Origin: Herbaspirillum sp. GW103
GTDB taxonomy: Bacteria > Pseudomonadota > Gammaproteobacteria > Burkholderiales > Burkholderiaceae_D
Assembly: GCF_000261365.1 (NCBI RefSeq)
Contig: NZ_AJVC01000006.1
Location: forward strand, 830,899 to 894,898
Direction: 5' to 3'
Length of the DNA: 64,000 nt
Below the pieces are notes generated by a model that searched no databases, was not told the origin of the DNA, and saw nothing but the letters and a program-made list of their open reading frames with translations. Every line of letters begins with the position of its first letter. Positions within the stretch are counted from its first letter, which is position 1. Below are positions 1-11,100 of this stretch, in pieces. Made by a program: the position numbers and the translations under genes.

Positions 1-1
1 C

Positions 2-64
2 GCACTGGATGCAGCCCAGGCTCAGGCCGTGCGGATGATGCGCCAGGGGCGCTACCTCAAGTAA
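2..64 (+). CDS. C-terminal tail of polyol ABC transporter substrate-binding protein (partial)
   Basis: Only the last 20 codons before a TAA stop are in the window; they end in ...MRQGRYLK. The assignment rests on context: directly downstream are two permeases, an ATPase and a polyol dehydrogenase, the usual order of mannitol/sorbitol transporter operons (mtlE/smoE first). The tail itself is too short to prove the family. It would be the periplasmic binding protein delivering polyol to the membrane complex. Confidence 0.6.
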   Translation, partial: ALDAAQAQAVRMMRQGRYLK

Positions 65-87
65 GGCGTCGCGCAGGTCCTTCCGAT

Positions 88-197
88 GGCATGCAGCGTG
101 CTGCATGCCCCGCGCGCGGTGTGAGCGGCATGCCTCTATGCCGACCGGCGCCGCGCCGTTCTCCCCGGCTGCCCGCTGCTTGCGAGCGGGCAGCCGG
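88..197 (+). repeat. three consecutive intergenic hairpins between binding-protein and permease genes
   Basis: Three perfect inverted repeats are visible: arms 88-97/100-109 (10 bp, GGCATGCAGC), arms 126-131/138-143 (6 bp, CGGCAT) and arms 165-177/185-197 (13 bp, CCGGCTGCCCGCT, 7-nt loop). None is followed by a T-tract, so they are not classical terminators. In ABC operons such structures after the binding-protein gene are known to stabilise its mRNA against 3' decay and so raise binding protein over permease; that role here is inference. Confidence 0.7.
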
Positions 198-217
198 ATT
201 GAAATGCCGAGGCCGTC

Positions 218-1192
218 ATGTCCACGATCCACTCCACCCAGGTGTCGTCCACCTCACCGATGATGCAGAGTTCTTCCCAGCCTGCTGCCCGCAGGCAGCA
301 GACCAGTCCGCCGCGCAAGGAGCGCTTAAATCCAATCCGCCTGATGCAGATGCCCTCGGTGCTGATCCTGCTGGCCTGGATGATCGTGCCCCTGGCGATG
401 ACCATCTATTTCTCGGTCAATCGCTACAACCTCCTGGCACCTGACCAGACCGGTTTCGTCGGCCTGGAGAATTACGCCTTCCTGTTGCAGGACCCGGCCT
501 TCTGGCCCTCCATTGGCAATACCGCCCTGCTGATCGGTTCGGTGCTGGCCATCAGCGTGATCGGCGGCACCTTGCTGGCGGTGCTGTTCGACCAGCCTTT
601 CCGCGGACGCGGCATTGCGCGCCTGCTGGTCATCGGCCCCTTCTTCGTGATGCCCACGGTGGCCGCGCTGATCTGGAAGAACATGATCATGCACCCGGTC
701 TACGGCATCCTGGCTTACGTGATGCGCCATCTGGGGCTGGAACCCATCGACTGGCTGGCCGAATTTCCCATGCTGTCGGTCATCATCATCGTGGCCTGGC
801 AGTGGATTCCCTTTGCCTTCCTGATCCTGCTGACGGCCCTGCAGTCGCTCGATACCGACCAGAAGGAAGCCGCCCAACTGGATGGCGCGGGACCGGTGCG
901 CATCTTCTTCTACATCGTGCTGCCGCACTTGAAGCGCGCCATCACCGTGGTGATCATGATCGAGACCATCTTCCTGCTGTCGATCTTCGCTGAAATCTTC
1001 ACCACCACCGCAGGCGGCCCCGGTACGGCCACCACCAACCTGACCTTCCTGGTCTATTCGATCGGCCTGCAGCAGTTCGATATCGGTATCGCCTCGGCCG
1101 GCGGCATCTTCGCGGTGGTACTGGCCAATATCGTCTCGTTCTTCCTGGTGCGCATGCTGGCCAGGAACCTCAAGGGAGTCAACGAAAAATGA
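218..1192 (+). CDS. polyol ABC transporter permease, MtlF/SmoF type
   Basis: Inner-membrane permease, 324 aa, with about six hydrophobic segments starting near residue 47. The cytoplasmic EAA loop that docks the ATPase is clear (EAAQLDGAGP, then IVLPHL). The N-terminus has a Ser/Gln-rich stretch of roughly 35 residues before the first membrane helix, longer than usual for the family, so a later start is possible. A GAGG lies about 7 nt before the chosen ATG. It overlaps the next permease by ATGA, indicating translational coupling. It belongs to the binding-protein-dependent sugar transporter (MalF-like) family. Confidence 0.9.
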   Translation: MSTIHSTQVSSTSPMMQSSSQPAARRQQTSPPRKERLNPIRLMQMPSVLILLAWMIVPLAMTIYFSVNRYNLLAPDQTGFVGLENYAFLLQDPAFWPSIGNTALLIGSVLAISVIGGTLLAVLFDQPFRGRGIARLLVIGPFFVMPTVAALIWKNMIMHPVYGILAYVMRHLGLEPIDWLAEFPMLSVIIIVAWQWIPFAFLILLTALQSLDTDQKEAAQLDGAGPVRIFFYIVLPHLKRAITVVIMIETIFLLSIFAEIFTTTAGGPGTATTNLTFLVYSIGLQQFDIGIASAGGIFAVVLANIVSFFLVRMLARNLKGVNEK

Positions 1193-2004
1193 GCGATCCA
1201 AAGAAAAGCCCCCTGTGGGTAACGCTGCTGGGCTGGACCTGCGCCATCGTGCTGTTCTTCCCCATCTTCTGGGTGGCGGTGACGGCCTTCAAGACCGAAT
1301 CTCAGGCCTATACACCCTCGCTGATCTTCCTGCCAACGCTGGACACCTTCCGCGAAGTCTTCAGTCGCAGCCACTACCTGGGCTATGTGCAGAATTCGCT
1401 GATCGTCTCGCTGGGCTCGACCCTGCTGTCGCTGCTGCTGGCGGTACCGGCCGCTTACTCGATGGCCTTTTTCCCGACCGGTCGCACGCAGAAGCTGCTG
1501 CTGTGGATGCTCTCCACCAAGATGATGCCGGCGGTGGGGGTGCTGATCCCGATCTACCTGCTGGCCAAGAATACCGGCCTGCTCGATACGGTGACCGGCC
1601 TGACCATCATCTACACGCTCATCAACCTGCCCATCGCGGTGTGGATGGCCTTCACCTACTTCAATGACGTGCCCAAGGAAATTCTCGAGGCAGCCCGCAT
1701 CGATGGTGCCAACGCCTGGCAGGAAATGATTTACCTGCTCCTGCCGACGGCCATGCCGGGGCTGGCCTCCACGGCCCTGCTGCTGGTCATCCTGTCGTGG
1801 AATGAAGCCTTCTGGAGCCTCAACCTGACCAGCATCGATGCGGCGCCGTTGACGGTCTTCATTGCCTCCTATTCCAATCCGGAAGGATTGTTCTGGGCCA
1901 AGCTGTCGGCGGCGTCGCTGCTGGCCATTGCTCCCATCATGGCGCTGGGCTGGCTGGCACAGAAGCAGTTGGTACGCGGCCTGACCTTCGGCGCGGTGAA
2001 ATGA
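1189..2004 (+). CDS. polyol ABC transporter permease, MtlG/SmoG type
   Basis: Second inner-membrane permease (271 aa, six predicted helices), MalG-like. The EAA motif reads EAARIDGANAWQ and is followed by LLLPTAMPG. It starts in an ATGA overlap with the upstream permease and ends in another ATGA overlap with the HAD gene, so three genes are translationally coupled. A GGGAG precedes the start. With the first permease it should form the heterodimeric channel for hexitols or pentitols. Confidence 0.92.
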   Translation: MSDPKKSPLWVTLLGWTCAIVLFFPIFWVAVTAFKTESQAYTPSLIFLPTLDTFREVFSRSHYLGYVQNSLIVSLGSTLLSLLLAVPAAYSMAFFPTGRTQKLLLWMLSTKMMPAVGVLIPIYLLAKNTGLLDTVTGLTIIYTLINLPIAVWMAFTYFNDVPKEILEAARIDGANAWQEMIYLLLPTAMPGLASTALLLVILSWNEAFWSLNLTSIDAAPLTVFIASYSNPEGLFWAKLSAASLLAIAPIMALGWLAQKQLVRGLTFGAVK

Positions 2005-2729
2005 TGATGGTCCGTCAGGCGATCACCCATCTGATCTGTGACTGCGACGGCGTATTGCTCGACAGCGAGAGCATCGCGCTGCGCGTGCTGCATCGTGAAT
2101 TGCTGCCGCTGCTGCCGGCCTGCAGCGGGGCTGACGACGAGCAGCATGAGGCACAGCGCAGTGCCGCCCTGCATAGCGCCATTGCGCATCGTCTGGGCAT
2201 GTACACCGACATCCTGCTGGGCGAAGTCGATATGGAATTCGAGCTGGGTCTGGATGCGATCCGCACCGAGCGCATCCATCAGAGCGTGGCGCTGGCCTGC
2301 GGCGAAGAAGCGCAGCCGGTGCCGGGCGTGGTCGAGGCCTTGCAGGCGATCCGCCTGCCGCGCGCGGTGGCCAGCAACAGCGACGCACCACGCATCGAGG
2401 CGGGCCTGCGTCGCTGCGGTTTGTATCCGCAGTTTGCCGGACGAATCTACAGCGGTCACGATGTGGCCCATCCCAAGCCTGCGCCGGATGTGTATCTCGC
2501 CGCTGCCGCCGGATTCGGCGTCGAACCGGCGCGTTGCGTGGCGGTCGATGACAGCGTCACTGGCGTGCGAGCGGCGGTGGCCGCCGGCATGCACGTACTG
2601 GGCTTCACCGGTGTGGCGCATGACCGCAAGGCGATGGCGCGCAAACTGAAGGAGGCCGGTGCGCATCAGGTCTTCGAGGACATGAAACAGTTTCCGCAAC
2701 TGGTGAGTGAATTGATCTGGCTGCGCTGA
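2001..2729 (+). CDS. HAD-superfamily sugar-phosphate phosphatase/mutase-like hydrolase
   Basis: 242 aa, haloacid-dehalogenase fold of the beta-phosphoglucomutase/GPH subfamily. Motif I is DCDGVLLDSE (nucleophile D14, acid/base D16), motif II is the SNSDA segment, motif III is the Lys of HPKPAPD and motif IV is VAVDDSVTG. It overlaps the upstream permease stop (ATGATGATG start cluster), so it is part of the polyol operon. Substrate is unknown; dephosphorylation of a sugar- or polyol-phosphate by-product fits the context. A mutase role is less likely but cannot be excluded. Confidence 0.85.
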   Translation: MMMVRQAITHLICDCDGVLLDSESIALRVLHRELLPLLPACSGADDEQHEAQRSAALHSAIAHRLGMYTDILLGEVDMEFELGLDAIRTERIHQSVALACGEEAQPVPGVVEALQAIRLPRAVASNSDAPRIEAGLRRCGLYPQFAGRIYSGHDVAHPKPAPDVYLAAAAGFGVEPARCVAVDDSVTGVRAAVAAGMHVLGFTGVAHDRKAMARKLKEAGAHQVFEDMKQFPQLVSELIWLR

Positions 2730-2780
2730 ACAAGCAACAAGCAGCGCGCAGTCCCCCTACAAGAGAACGAGGAGAATCCC

Positions 2781-3899
<1,119 letters not shown>

Positions 3900-3936
3900 C
3901 CTCTCCGTACATTCACTTCATCGACAAGGACCAGGC

Positions 3937-5370
3937 ATGACCCGTACCGCCACCTCTCCCGACCAGGACGCCGCCGACAGCCTCACCTGGCTGCACATCG
4001 GCGCCGGCTCCTTCCATCGCGCCCATCAGGCGGTCTACCTCAATGCCTTGCGCGAGAGTGGTGCCGACCGTCGCTGGCAACTGGCGCTGGCCAATATCCG
4101 CGCCGACATGAGCCCGCTGCTGGAGGCGCTGGCGCGCCAGCAGGGCCAGTACACGCTGGAAACCGTCACGCCCCAGGGTGAGCGCAGCTACCAGCGCATC
4201 GCCGCCATCGGCCGCATCCTGCCGTGGGATGCGCAGCTCAAGCAACTGATCGCCGCTGGTGTCGAAGAACGTACTCGCATCATCTCCTTTACCGTGACCG
4301 AAGGCGGCTACTACCTCGACCACCACTACCAGCTCGACACCGGCAACCCCGACCTGGCCGATGATCTGCGTTGCGCCCTCGATGGCAGCGGTACGCCCCG
4401 CACCATCTACGGCACGATTGCCGCGATCCTGCGTGCGCGCAGCCAGGCGCATCCGCAAGCGGCCCTGACGCTCCTGAACTGCGACAACCTGCGCCACAAC
4501 GGCGAGCGTTTTCGTGATGGCCTGCGCCAGTTCCTGAGGCTGCGCGGCGAGACCGCACTGGTGGCCTGGATGGAGGCCAACACCAGCAGCCCGAACGCCA
4601 TGGTGGACCGCATCACACCCCGCCCAACACCGGCGGTTGCGGCCCGTGTGAAGGAAAAGACAGGTGTCGACGATCCCTGCGCCCTGATGGGCGAGTCCTT
4701 CATCCAATGGGTGATCGAAGACGACTTCAAGGCCGGTCGTCCACGCCTGGAGGCGGCGGGCGTGGAGATGGTGCAGTCGGTGCTGCCCTATGAGGAAGCC
4801 AAGATCCGCATCCTCAATGCCAGCCACAGCTGCATCGCCTGGGCCGGTACGCTGGTTGGGCTGCAATACATCCACGAGGGCACGCTGCGCGACGATATCG
4901 GCCAGATGGCGCATGACTACGTAACGCAGGACGTGATCCCCTGTCTCACGCCCAGCCCCATCGACCTGGCGGCGTACCGCGATACGACGCTGGCGCGCTT
5001 CTCCAACCCGGCCATCCAGGACACCAACCAGCGCGTGGCCGCCGATGGCTATTCCAAGATCCCCGGCTTCATCCGTCCGACCTTGCAGGAGAGCCTCGAT
5101 GCGGGCCGTCATCCGCAGGCCACCGCCATGCTGCCAGCCCTGTTCCTGGCCTTCCTGCAGCGCTGGGCGGCTGGCCAGCTGCCTTACGAATACCAGGACG
5201 GCATCTTCGATGCAGCCGCTGCGCGCCGCATGCTGGAGGCCGAGGATGTCGTGCTGGCTTTCTGTCAGGATGCCGTGCTGTGGGGCGAACTGGCCGGTGA
5301 TGCGCGGCTGGTGGCGCTGGTACGTACGGCCCATGAGCGCGTGCAGCAGTGGCTGACGCAGGCGCGCTGA
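3937..5370 (+). CDS. long-chain polyol dehydrogenase (D-arabinitol 4-/mannitol 2-dehydrogenase)
   Basis: 477 aa NAD-dependent polyol dehydrogenase of the mannitol dehydrogenase (PSLDR) family; it oxidises a polyol to its ketose in the cytoplasm. Seen: N-terminal nucleotide-binding [12 protein letters not shown], conserved [17 protein letters not shown], and the catalytic block [10 protein letters not shown] with K289, N294 and H297. An in-frame ATG exists 150 bp upstream but lies inside the ATPase gene; the ATG at 3937 gives the normal length. Because xylulokinase follows, D-arabinitol to D-xylulose (DalD-type) is as likely as mannitol to fructose; sequence alone does not decide. Confidence 0.88.
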   Translation: MTRTATSPDQDAADSLTWLHIGAGSFHRAHQAVYLNALRESGADRRWQLALANIRADMSPLLEALARQQGQYTLETVTPQGERSYQRIAAIGRILPWDAQLKQLIAAGVEERTRIISFTVTEGGYYLDHHYQLDTGNPDLADDLRCALDGSGTPRTIYGTIAAILRARSQAHPQAALTLLNCDNLRHNGERFRDGLRQFLRLRGETALVAWMEANTSSPNAMVDRITPRPTPAVAARVKEKTGVDDPCALMGESFIQWVIEDDFKAGRPRLEAAGVEMVQSVLPYEEAKIRILNASHSCIAWAGTLVGLQYIHEGTLRDDIGQMAHDYVTQDVIPCLTPSPIDLAAYRDTTLARFSNPAIQDTNQRVAADGYSKIPGFIRPTLQESLDAGRHPQATAMLPALFLAFLQRWAAGQLPYEYQDGIFDAAAARRMLEAEDVVLAFCQDAVLWGELAGDARLVALVRTAHERVQQWLTQAR

Positions 5371-5440
5371 GGCTGCCCTTTGTGGGCGAGGCAGCATAGA
5401 ATTGCCGTTCCATGACGGATAACGAATAACGAGGAGCACC

Positions 5441-6913
5441 ATGTATCTTGGGATCGACCTGGGTACGTCCGAGGTCAAGGCGGTGGTGATTGACGACGCG
5501 GGCGCGCTGCTGGCATTGGCCGGAAGTACGCTGAGCGTATCGCGCCCGCATCCGCGCTGGTCCGAGCAGAACCCTGCCGATTGGTGGCAGGCCACCTGTG
5601 CCACCGTGGACAAGCTGCGCGAGCAGCTCGGCAGTGAGCGTTTTGGCAGCATCCGCGCCATTGGCCTGTCGGGGCAGATGCACGGAGCGGTGTTGCTGGA
5701 TGCGCAGGATGCCGTGCTGCGTCCGGCCATCCTCTGGAGCGATTCGCGCAGTGCTCCCGAATGCGCCGAGCTGGAACGCCGCGCGCCGCGCCTGCATGGC
5801 ATCGCCGGTAACCTGGCCATGCCGGGCTTCACCGCGCCCAAGCTGCTATGGGTGGCGCGGCATGAGCCGCAGCTGTTTGCGCGCATCGCTACCGTGCTGC
5901 TGCCCAAGGATTGGCTGCGTTTGATGATGACCGGTGGCAAGGTCTCCGATCCGTCGGATGCGGCGGGCACGCTGTGGCTGGATGTGGAAGGACGCAACTG
6001 GTCCGATGAATTGCTGGCCGCCTCGGGCATGCGGCGCGACCAGATGCCCATGCTGGTCGATGGCAGTGCAGTGTCCGGTACGTTGTTGCCGGAAGTGGCG
6101 CAGGCGTGGGGGCTGGATGCGGACGTCATCGTTGCTGGTGGTGCTGGCGATGGTGCGGCCAGTGCGGTCGGGATCGGTGCAGTCAGGCCGGGTGATGGCT
6201 TCCTTTCGCTGGGCACCTCGGGCGTGCTGTTCGTGGTCAATGACCGCTTCCGCCCGAATCCAGGACGCGCGATTCACGCCTTCTGTCATACGCTGCCGCA
6301 GCGCTGGCACCAGATGAGCGTGATGCTTTCGGCGGCCAGTTGCCTGCGCTGGTTCTGCCGTCTGTGTTCGGTGGACGAGAAAAGCCTGCTGGCCGAGATC
6401 GAGCAACTCGATGAGGAAGCGCGCAACAATGCCCCATTGTTCCTGCCGTATCTGTCGGGCGAGCGCACCCCCCACAATGATCCTTATGCGACCGGCGTCT
6501 TCCACGGGCTGACCCCGGAACACCAGCGTGCCGCCCTCGGTTATGCGGTACTCGAGGGCGTGGCCTTCGGCATGGTGGATGGGTTGGATGCACTGCGTGC
6601 AGCGGGCACGGATGTGGCCGAATTGTCGCTGGTAGGGGGTGGAGCGCGTAGCGTCTATTGGGCACAATTGCTCGCCGATGCGCTGGAGGTCCGCATCGTC
6701 ACGCACGTGGGTAGTGAAGCCGGTGGTGCGCTGGGTGCGGCACGGCTGGCCTGGCTGGCCGATGGGGGTGACGAAGCCGAGGTCTGCCGCAAACCGGCCC
6801 GGCAGGCGCTGTACCAGCCGGATGCGGCAAGGCATGCGGCCCTGCAGGTGCGCTTGCAACGCTATCGGGCCATCTATGCGCCGTTTGCACCCTTGCACGG
6901 GGAGGGCCCTTAA
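5441..6913 (+). CDS. xylB: xylulokinase
   Basis: 490 aa FGGY-family kinase phosphorylating D-xylulose to D-xylulose 5-phosphate, feeding the pentose phosphate pathway. Seen: N-terminal phosphate-binding YLGIDLGTSEVKAV, substrate motif LSGQMHGAVLLD, catalytic Asp D237 in GGAGDGAAS, and the C-terminal GGGARS adenine-binding block. Length matches E. coli XylB (484 aa). GAGGAG precedes the ATG. Position after the polyol dehydrogenase implies it takes the ketose product. Confidence 0.95.
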   Translation: MYLGIDLGTSEVKAVVIDDAGALLALAGSTLSVSRPHPRWSEQNPADWWQATCATVDKLREQLGSERFGSIRAIGLSGQMHGAVLLDAQDAVLRPAILWSDSRSAPECAELERRAPRLHGIAGNLAMPGFTAPKLLWVARHEPQLFARIATVLLPKDWLRLMMTGGKVSDPSDAAGTLWLDVEGRNWSDELLAASGMRRDQMPMLVDGSAVSGTLLPEVAQAWGLDADVIVAGGAGDGAASAVGIGAVRPGDGFLSLGTSGVLFVVNDRFRPNPGRAIHAFCHTLPQRWHQMSVMLSAASCLRWFCRLCSVDEKSLLAEIEQLDEEARNNAPLFLPYLSGERTPHNDPYATGVFHGLTPEHQRAALGYAVLEGVAFGMVDGLDALRAAGTDVAELSLVGGGARSVYWAQLLADALEVRIVTHVGSEAGGALGAARLAWLADGGDEAEVCRKPARQALYQPDAARHAALQVRLQRYRAIYAPFAPLHGEGP

Positions 6914-6932
6914 CTTCAATCAGAGGAGAGAT

Positions 6933-7394
6933 ATGCAGGTCATCGAATGCAGTGAAGCCCAGCTCGATATCCTGGCCAGCTTGTTCAACGACTACCGAAT
7001 CTTCTATGAATATCAGGACGACTTGCCGGCATGTCGTCACTTTCTGGAAGAGAACTTGCGATTGCGTCGGTCTTCGATGTTCTTGTTGATCGATGACGCG
7101 GGAAACGCGATTGCTTTCGCGCAGTGCTATCCCGCAACTTGTTCACTGAGCATGCGTCCTTACCAGTATCTTTCCGATCTGTATGTCATCCACAGTGCGC
7201 GCCAGCAAGGCCATGGCCGCACGCTGATGAAGTATCTCCGCGATCACTTCAGCGCGCGGGGGGCGCAAAGGATCACGCTCGATACCGCTACGACCAACTT
7301 GACCGCCCAGCGACTTTACGAAGCGCTGGGCTATGAGCGGGAGCAGGTCTATATCACTTATCACCAGGTGCTGGCGGGAGCTGCACAGCCCTGA
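6933..7394 (+). CDS. GNAT-family N-acetyltransferase
   Basis: 153 aa. The GNAT core is visible: LSDLYVIHSARQQGHGR carries the acetyl-CoA pyrophosphate loop (R/QxxGxG/A), followed by the helix LMKYLRDHF and the C-terminal TTNLTAQRLYEALGY. The start is the ATG after AGAGGAGAG; an upstream in-frame ATG would overlap xylB heavily and was rejected. It is the last gene of the polyol operon (19 bp after xylB). Substrate is unknown; the link to polyols may be incidental. Confidence 0.85.
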   Translation: MQVIECSEAQLDILASLFNDYRIFYEYQDDLPACRHFLEENLRLRRSSMFLLIDDAGNAIAFAQCYPATCSLSMRPYQYLSDLYVIHSARQQGHGRTLMKYLRDHFSARGAQRITLDTATTNLTAQRLYEALGYEREQVYITYHQVLAGAAQP

Positions 7395-7404
7395 GCGAGC
7401 CCGT

Positions 7405-7433
7405 CGCTACAGATCCGCTATCCGGGTGTAGCG
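7405..7433. terminator. weak inverted repeat between convergent genes
   Basis: Arms CGCTACA (7405-7411) and TGTAGCG (7427-7433) with a 15-nt loop sit in the 41 bp between the GNAT gene and the convergent chemoreceptor gene. There is no T-tract, so it is only a candidate bidirectional transcription end. Confidence 0.3.
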
Positions 7434-7435
7434 TC

Positions 7436-8998
7436 TCATCGCCGCTTGAACTTGAACACCGAAATCGCCTGCAGCAGACGCATGGTCTGCTCTTCCAGGC
7501 TGGTGGCGGCGGCCGCCGCTTCTTCCACCAGCGAGGCATTCTGCTGGGTGCTGGCATCCATCTGCGTGATGGCTTCGTGCACCTGGTTGATGCCCGCGCT
7601 CTGCTGCTGGGTCGCTTCGTTGATCTCGCTCATGATGCCCGAGACCCGCTGCACCGACGCCACGATGTCGCGCATGGTGCTGCTGGCCTGCTCGACCTGG
7701 CGGTTGCCTACTTCCACCTTGGCTACCGAGTCGTCGATCAACTGCTTGATCTCCTTGGCCGCTGCCGCCGAGCGCTGCGCCAGCATGCGCACTTCCGAGG
7801 CCACCACGGCAAAGCCGCGGCCCTGCTCGCCGGCACGCGCTGCTTCCACGGCGGCGTTGAGCGCCAGAATGTTGGTCTGGAAGGCGATGCTGTCGATGAG
7901 GCCAATGATGTCGACGATCTTGTTGGAGGATTCGCTGATCTCGTTCATCGTCGTGCCGGTGCTGGCCACGGCATCGCCACCGCGCATGGCAATGGCCGAT
8001 GCGGTGCCGGCCAGCTCGTTGGCCTGGCCCGCGTGATCGGCATTCTGGCGCACTGTCCCGGCCAGCTGGTGCATGCTAGACGCGGTTTCTTCGAGGTTGG
8101 CCGCCTGCTGTTCGGTCCGGCGCGACAGGTCCATGTTGCCGGTAGCGATTTCGCGCGTGGCCAGGTTGATGGTCTCGACGTTGGAGCGCACGTCGCCGAT
8201 GATGGCGGTCAGATTTACATTCATCTGGCGCAGCGAGGCCAGCAGGCGCCCCAGCTCATCATGGCGGGCACTCTCGATGCGCACCGAGAGATCGCCACCG
8301 GTGATGGCATGCGTAATGTCCAGCGCCTGCTGCAAAGGCTTGATGAGCGCGGCGCGCAGGGCGATCCACTGCACCACCGACAGCAGTGCCGCGGCCGCCG
8401 CCAGCGCGCTGATCCACCACTGGTGCAGCGTCATCATGCCGGCCACCACGACCGCGATCTGGATGGCCAGCATCACGCCCATGGAAAGATTGAGGCGCGT
8501 ATTCAACTGCATGCGGCCGAGCTTTCCCAGCCATCCCGCCAGTCCCGTGCGCACCACCTCGCCGCGATGCAGGGCGATCCCCTTGGCCTGACCGCGCCGG
8601 ATGCGGGCGTAGAGTTGCTCGGCTCCCTCCACGGCTGCGCGTTCAGGCTTGGTCCGCACCGACATGTAGCCGACCACCTGGCCGTTCTCGCGGATGGGCG
8701 TGACGTTGGCACGGACCCAGTAATGGTCACCGTTCTTGCTGCGGTTCTTGACCAGCCCGGTCCAGGGCGTACCACCTTTGATCGTGGCCCACATGTCGGC
8801 GAAGGCTTCGGACGGCATGTCGGGATGACGGATCAGGTTTTGCGGCGCCCCCAGCAATTCCTCTTCCTCGAAACCGCTGATTTCGATGAAGTAGGGATTG
8901 ACGTAGGTGATGTTGCCCTGGAGATCGGTCTTGGAAACGATGGCCCGGCCATCGATGAGCAGGCGCTCCTGTCCTGTGACCGGCATGTTCATGCGCAT
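7436..8998 (-). CDS. PAS-containing methyl-accepting chemotaxis protein, Aer-like
   Basis: 520 aa. An N-terminal PAS domain (about 20-125: [50 protein letters not shown]) matches the FAD-binding sensor of the aerotaxis receptor Aer. Two adjacent hydrophobic segments follow around 175-220, then HAMP and the cytoplasmic signalling domain with the hairpin tip containing [18 protein letters not shown]. It should report redox state or oxygen to CheA/CheW. The minus-strand start lies about 8 nt after a GGGGG run. No che genes are nearby. Confidence 0.92.
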   Translation of the reverse strand: MRMNMPVTGQERLLIDGRAIVSKTDLQGNITYVNPYFIEISGFEEEELLGAPQNLIRHPDMPSEAFADMWATIKGGTPWTGLVKNRSKNGDHYWVRANVTPIRENGQVVGYMSVRTKPERAAVEGAEQLYARIRRGQAKGIALHRGEVVRTGLAGWLGKLGRMQLNTRLNLSMGVMLAIQIAVVVAGMMTLHQWWISALAAAAALLSVVQWIALRAALIKPLQQALDITHAITGGDLSVRIESARHDELGRLLASLRQMNVNLTAIIGDVRSNVETINLATREIATGNMDLSRRTEQQAANLEETASSMHQLAGTVRQNADHAGQANELAGTASAIAMRGGDAVASTGTTMNEISESSNKIVDIIGLIDSIAFQTNILALNAAVEAARAGEQGRGFAVVASEVRMLAQRSAAAAKEIKQLIDDSVAKVEVGNRQVEQASSTMRDIVASVQRVSGIMSEINEATQQQSAGINQVHEAITQMDASTQQNASLVEEAAAAATSLEEQTMRLLQAISVFKFKRR

Positions 8999-9067
8999 CT
9001 GGTACCCCCGTGTAAGAAGCTGTGTGGTGATGGAAAGTCCAACTGGCGGGGGGGCGGTCGAGCAGGC

Positions 9068-9130
9068 AGCGTTCGTCTTTCCCTTGCGAACGCTTCGAGC
9101 CGGGCGCGCCAGGCAGCGACAGCCTGGCGC
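9068..9130 (-). terminator. stem-loops downstream of the BPSS1780-family gene
   Basis: Two perfect inverted repeats: arms 9068-9075/9087-9094 (AGCGTTCG) and arms 9106-9114/9122-9130 (GCGCCAGGC, 7-nt loop). They lie between the end of the membrane-protein gene (9157) and the start of the chemoreceptor gene (8998), where transcription of the thrB group should end. No good T-tract was seen. Confidence 0.4.
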
Positions 9131-9156
9131 AGGTCCCGTCTGACGGGAATGAGGCG

Positions 9157-9960
9157 TCAGGCGGTAGGATTGTCTCCGGATTGCGGGCTGTCGGACCCTC
9201 TGCGGGGCTTTCCGAAGACGCTAGTGTAGGTCGGATAGAACGAGCAGTACATGATGACCGTCAATATTATCGAGATCGGCAGCAAAATGAAGAACACCAC
9301 CGTGATGCTGCCGGTCAGCAGCGTGATGACCATGCTGATGACGGTGGGGACCACGATGGCGATCACGATCCAGGCCAGGCCGTAGAGCAGGAAAGCGCCA
9401 CCGGCACGGCGTACCGTGAAGAAGCTGTAGAACAGGGCTTTGCCCAGCGGCATCTGCTGCCACATGATCAGGGGCGCCGCGTACCAGAAGGCCATGGCGG
9501 CCGGTACATAGAGGGCGGCGGCCACCAGCATGGCCATGCGCATGCTGCCGGCGGCGCTTTCCAGTTCCTTGGTCGACAGCCCGCCACCCATCATGGCTTT
9601 CCAGAAGGTGCCGCCATCGGCCAGTGCCGAGGCTGCTACCACCAGCGTGGCCACCAGCAGGTAGAGCAGGCCGAGTTTCAACAGCGTATTGCGCGCCGGG
9701 CTGCGAAAGCCCACCAGCAGCAGGTTGGGGAAGACCCGTTCACCGCGCTCGATCTGGGCGCAGGCCTGCATGAAGGACATCGAGAACAGCGGGATGAGGA
9801 TCAGCGGCAGCATCTGGCCGAGCACCGGGATGATGCCCAGGGCCAGCATCAGGAACATGTAGGCGAAGAACAGCGTCGAGATCTCGGCCGGTTGTTTTCT
9901 GAACAAGGCGAAGCCCTGTTTGACCCAGGACCAGCCGGTGTGTGCGGGGATCTTTTCCAT
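9157..9960 (-). CDS. BPSS1780-family inner-membrane protein
   Basis: 267 aa, strongly hydrophobic with about six membrane segments. The opening [17 protein letters not shown], and FALFRKQP just after, is the hallmark I associate with this uncharacterised betaproteobacterial family. It begins 11 bp after the thrB stop and is probably co-transcribed with thrB. Function is unknown; no catalytic motif is seen. Confidence 0.8.
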   Translation of the reverse strand: MEKIPAHTGWSWVKQGFALFRKQPAEISTLFFAYMFLMLALGIIPVLGQMLPLILIPLFSMSFMQACAQIERGERVFPNLLLVGFRSPARNTLLKLGLLYLLVATLVVAASALADGGTFWKAMMGGGLSTKELESAAGSMRMAMLVAAALYVPAAMAFWYAAPLIMWQQMPLGKALFYSFFTVRRAGGAFLLYGLAWIVIAIVVPTVISMVITLLTGSITVVFFILLPISIILTVIMYCSFYPTYTSVFGKPRRGSDSPQSGDNPTA

Positions 9961-9971
9961 GGTTCCAGTGC

Positions 9972-10925
9972 TTACAGCGATGGTGGCGCATCCTGGATGC
10001 GCAGGCGCAGGATGCGTTCGAAGTGCGTGGGATCATGCGGCGTGAGCATTTCGGCTTCGCGCGGCAGGTAGAAATCGTACAGGCGCGACAGCCAGAAGCG
10101 CAGGGCGGCGGCACGCAGCATGGGCTGCCAGGCAATGCGCTCGGCCTCCGAGAACGGACGCACGGCGCGATAGGCGGCCAGCATGGCATCGCTGCGGGTG
10201 GTGTCAAGTACGCCCGTGTCCAGGTCGACGCACCAGTCGTTGACGGTCACGGCCAGGTCGAAGAGCCAGGTATCGCAGCCGGCGAAATAGAAATCGAAGA
10301 TGCCCGAGAGCTGCTCGCCCACGAACATCGCATTGTTGCGGAACAGGTCGGCATGCACCGGACCGCGCGGCAGGGCGCGGTAGTCGGCGGTGGCGGCGAA
10401 GTCCTTCTGGTACTGCACTTCGCTGGCGAGCAACTGGCCCAGTTCGGTCGGCAGGAAGGGCAGTACGGCCGGGGTGGTCTCCAGCCACCAGGCCAGGCCG
10501 CGCAGGTTGGGCTGCAGGATCTTGAAATCCTTGGCTGCCAGGTGCATGCGCGCCAGCATGTCGCCCAGAGCGGCGCAGTGCACCGGTTGCGGGTCCAGCT
10601 GGGACTGGCCTTCGAGCTTGCTGACGATGGCCGCCGGCTTGTCGTTGAGCAGACTGACGATGGCGCCCTTGTCGTTGGGCACCGGCGCGGGTACTGGAAT
10701 GCCGCGTTGTGCCAGGTGGCGCATCAGCTCCAGGTAGAAGGGCAGCTGTTCGATGTGCAGCTTCTCGAACAGGGTGAGTACGTATTCACCGCGCTCCGTG
10801 CCGATGAAGAAATTGCTGTTTTCGATGCCCGAGGAGATGCCCTTGATCGAGGTGGCGCGGCCGAGCGGGAATTGTTCAATCCAGTCCGAGAGTTGTTCCA
10901 GACTGACCGGTGTAAAGACTGCCAT
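9972..10925 (-). CDS. thrB: homoserine kinase, type II (choline-kinase fold)
   Basis: 317 aa; phosphorylates L-homoserine in threonine biosynthesis. The ThrB type II start [15 protein letters not shown] is at 10925; an ATG 12 codons upstream adds residues atypical for the family. Seen: [12 protein letters not shown] (nucleotide region), catalytic HADLFRNN (Brenner-like H-x-D-x4-N) and the DFYFAG metal-binding Asp. Neither start has a good Shine-Dalgarno. The neighbourhood (DUF2782 gene upstream, BPSS1780 gene downstream) is conserved in Burkholderiales. Confidence 0.93.
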   Translation of the reverse strand: MAVFTPVSLEQLSDWIEQFPLGRATSIKGISSGIENSNFFIGTERGEYVLTLFEKLHIEQLPFYLELMRHLAQRGIPVPAPVPNDKGAIVSLLNDKPAAIVSKLEGQSQLDPQPVHCAALGDMLARMHLAAKDFKILQPNLRGLAWWLETTPAVLPFLPTELGQLLASEVQYQKDFAATADYRALPRGPVHADLFRNNAMFVGEQLSGIFDFYFAGCDTWLFDLAVTVNDWCVDLDTGVLDTTRSDAMLAAYRAVRPFSEAERIAWQPMLRAAALRFWLSRLYDFYLPREAEMLTPHDPTHFERILRLRIQDAPPSL

Positions 10926-11100
10926 GACGAAAATGAAAAGAGGGTACTGGCTGAGGCGCATTGCCGACAGGTCCGGCAGCTGCGCGAGGCAGGTGGCAGA
11001 TACGCCGACCTTCCTGTTCCTGGACCGGCCGCGCAGTGCGGCCGGCTAACGTGGTAGTGCAGGCGCCCTTCACCGCAGGGGCAAGGGCGCGATCACGGGA

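Noticed and set aside
3913..6240. 775-codon open frame on the minus strand
   Set aside because: Antisense to the polyol dehydrogenase and xylulokinase genes, both with clear family motifs; long antisense frames are expected in GC-rich DNA. No recognisable domain.
7577..9229. 550-codon plus-strand frame over the Aer-like gene
   Set aside because: Shadow of the chemoreceptor gene; composition His/Arg/Gly-rich without motifs.
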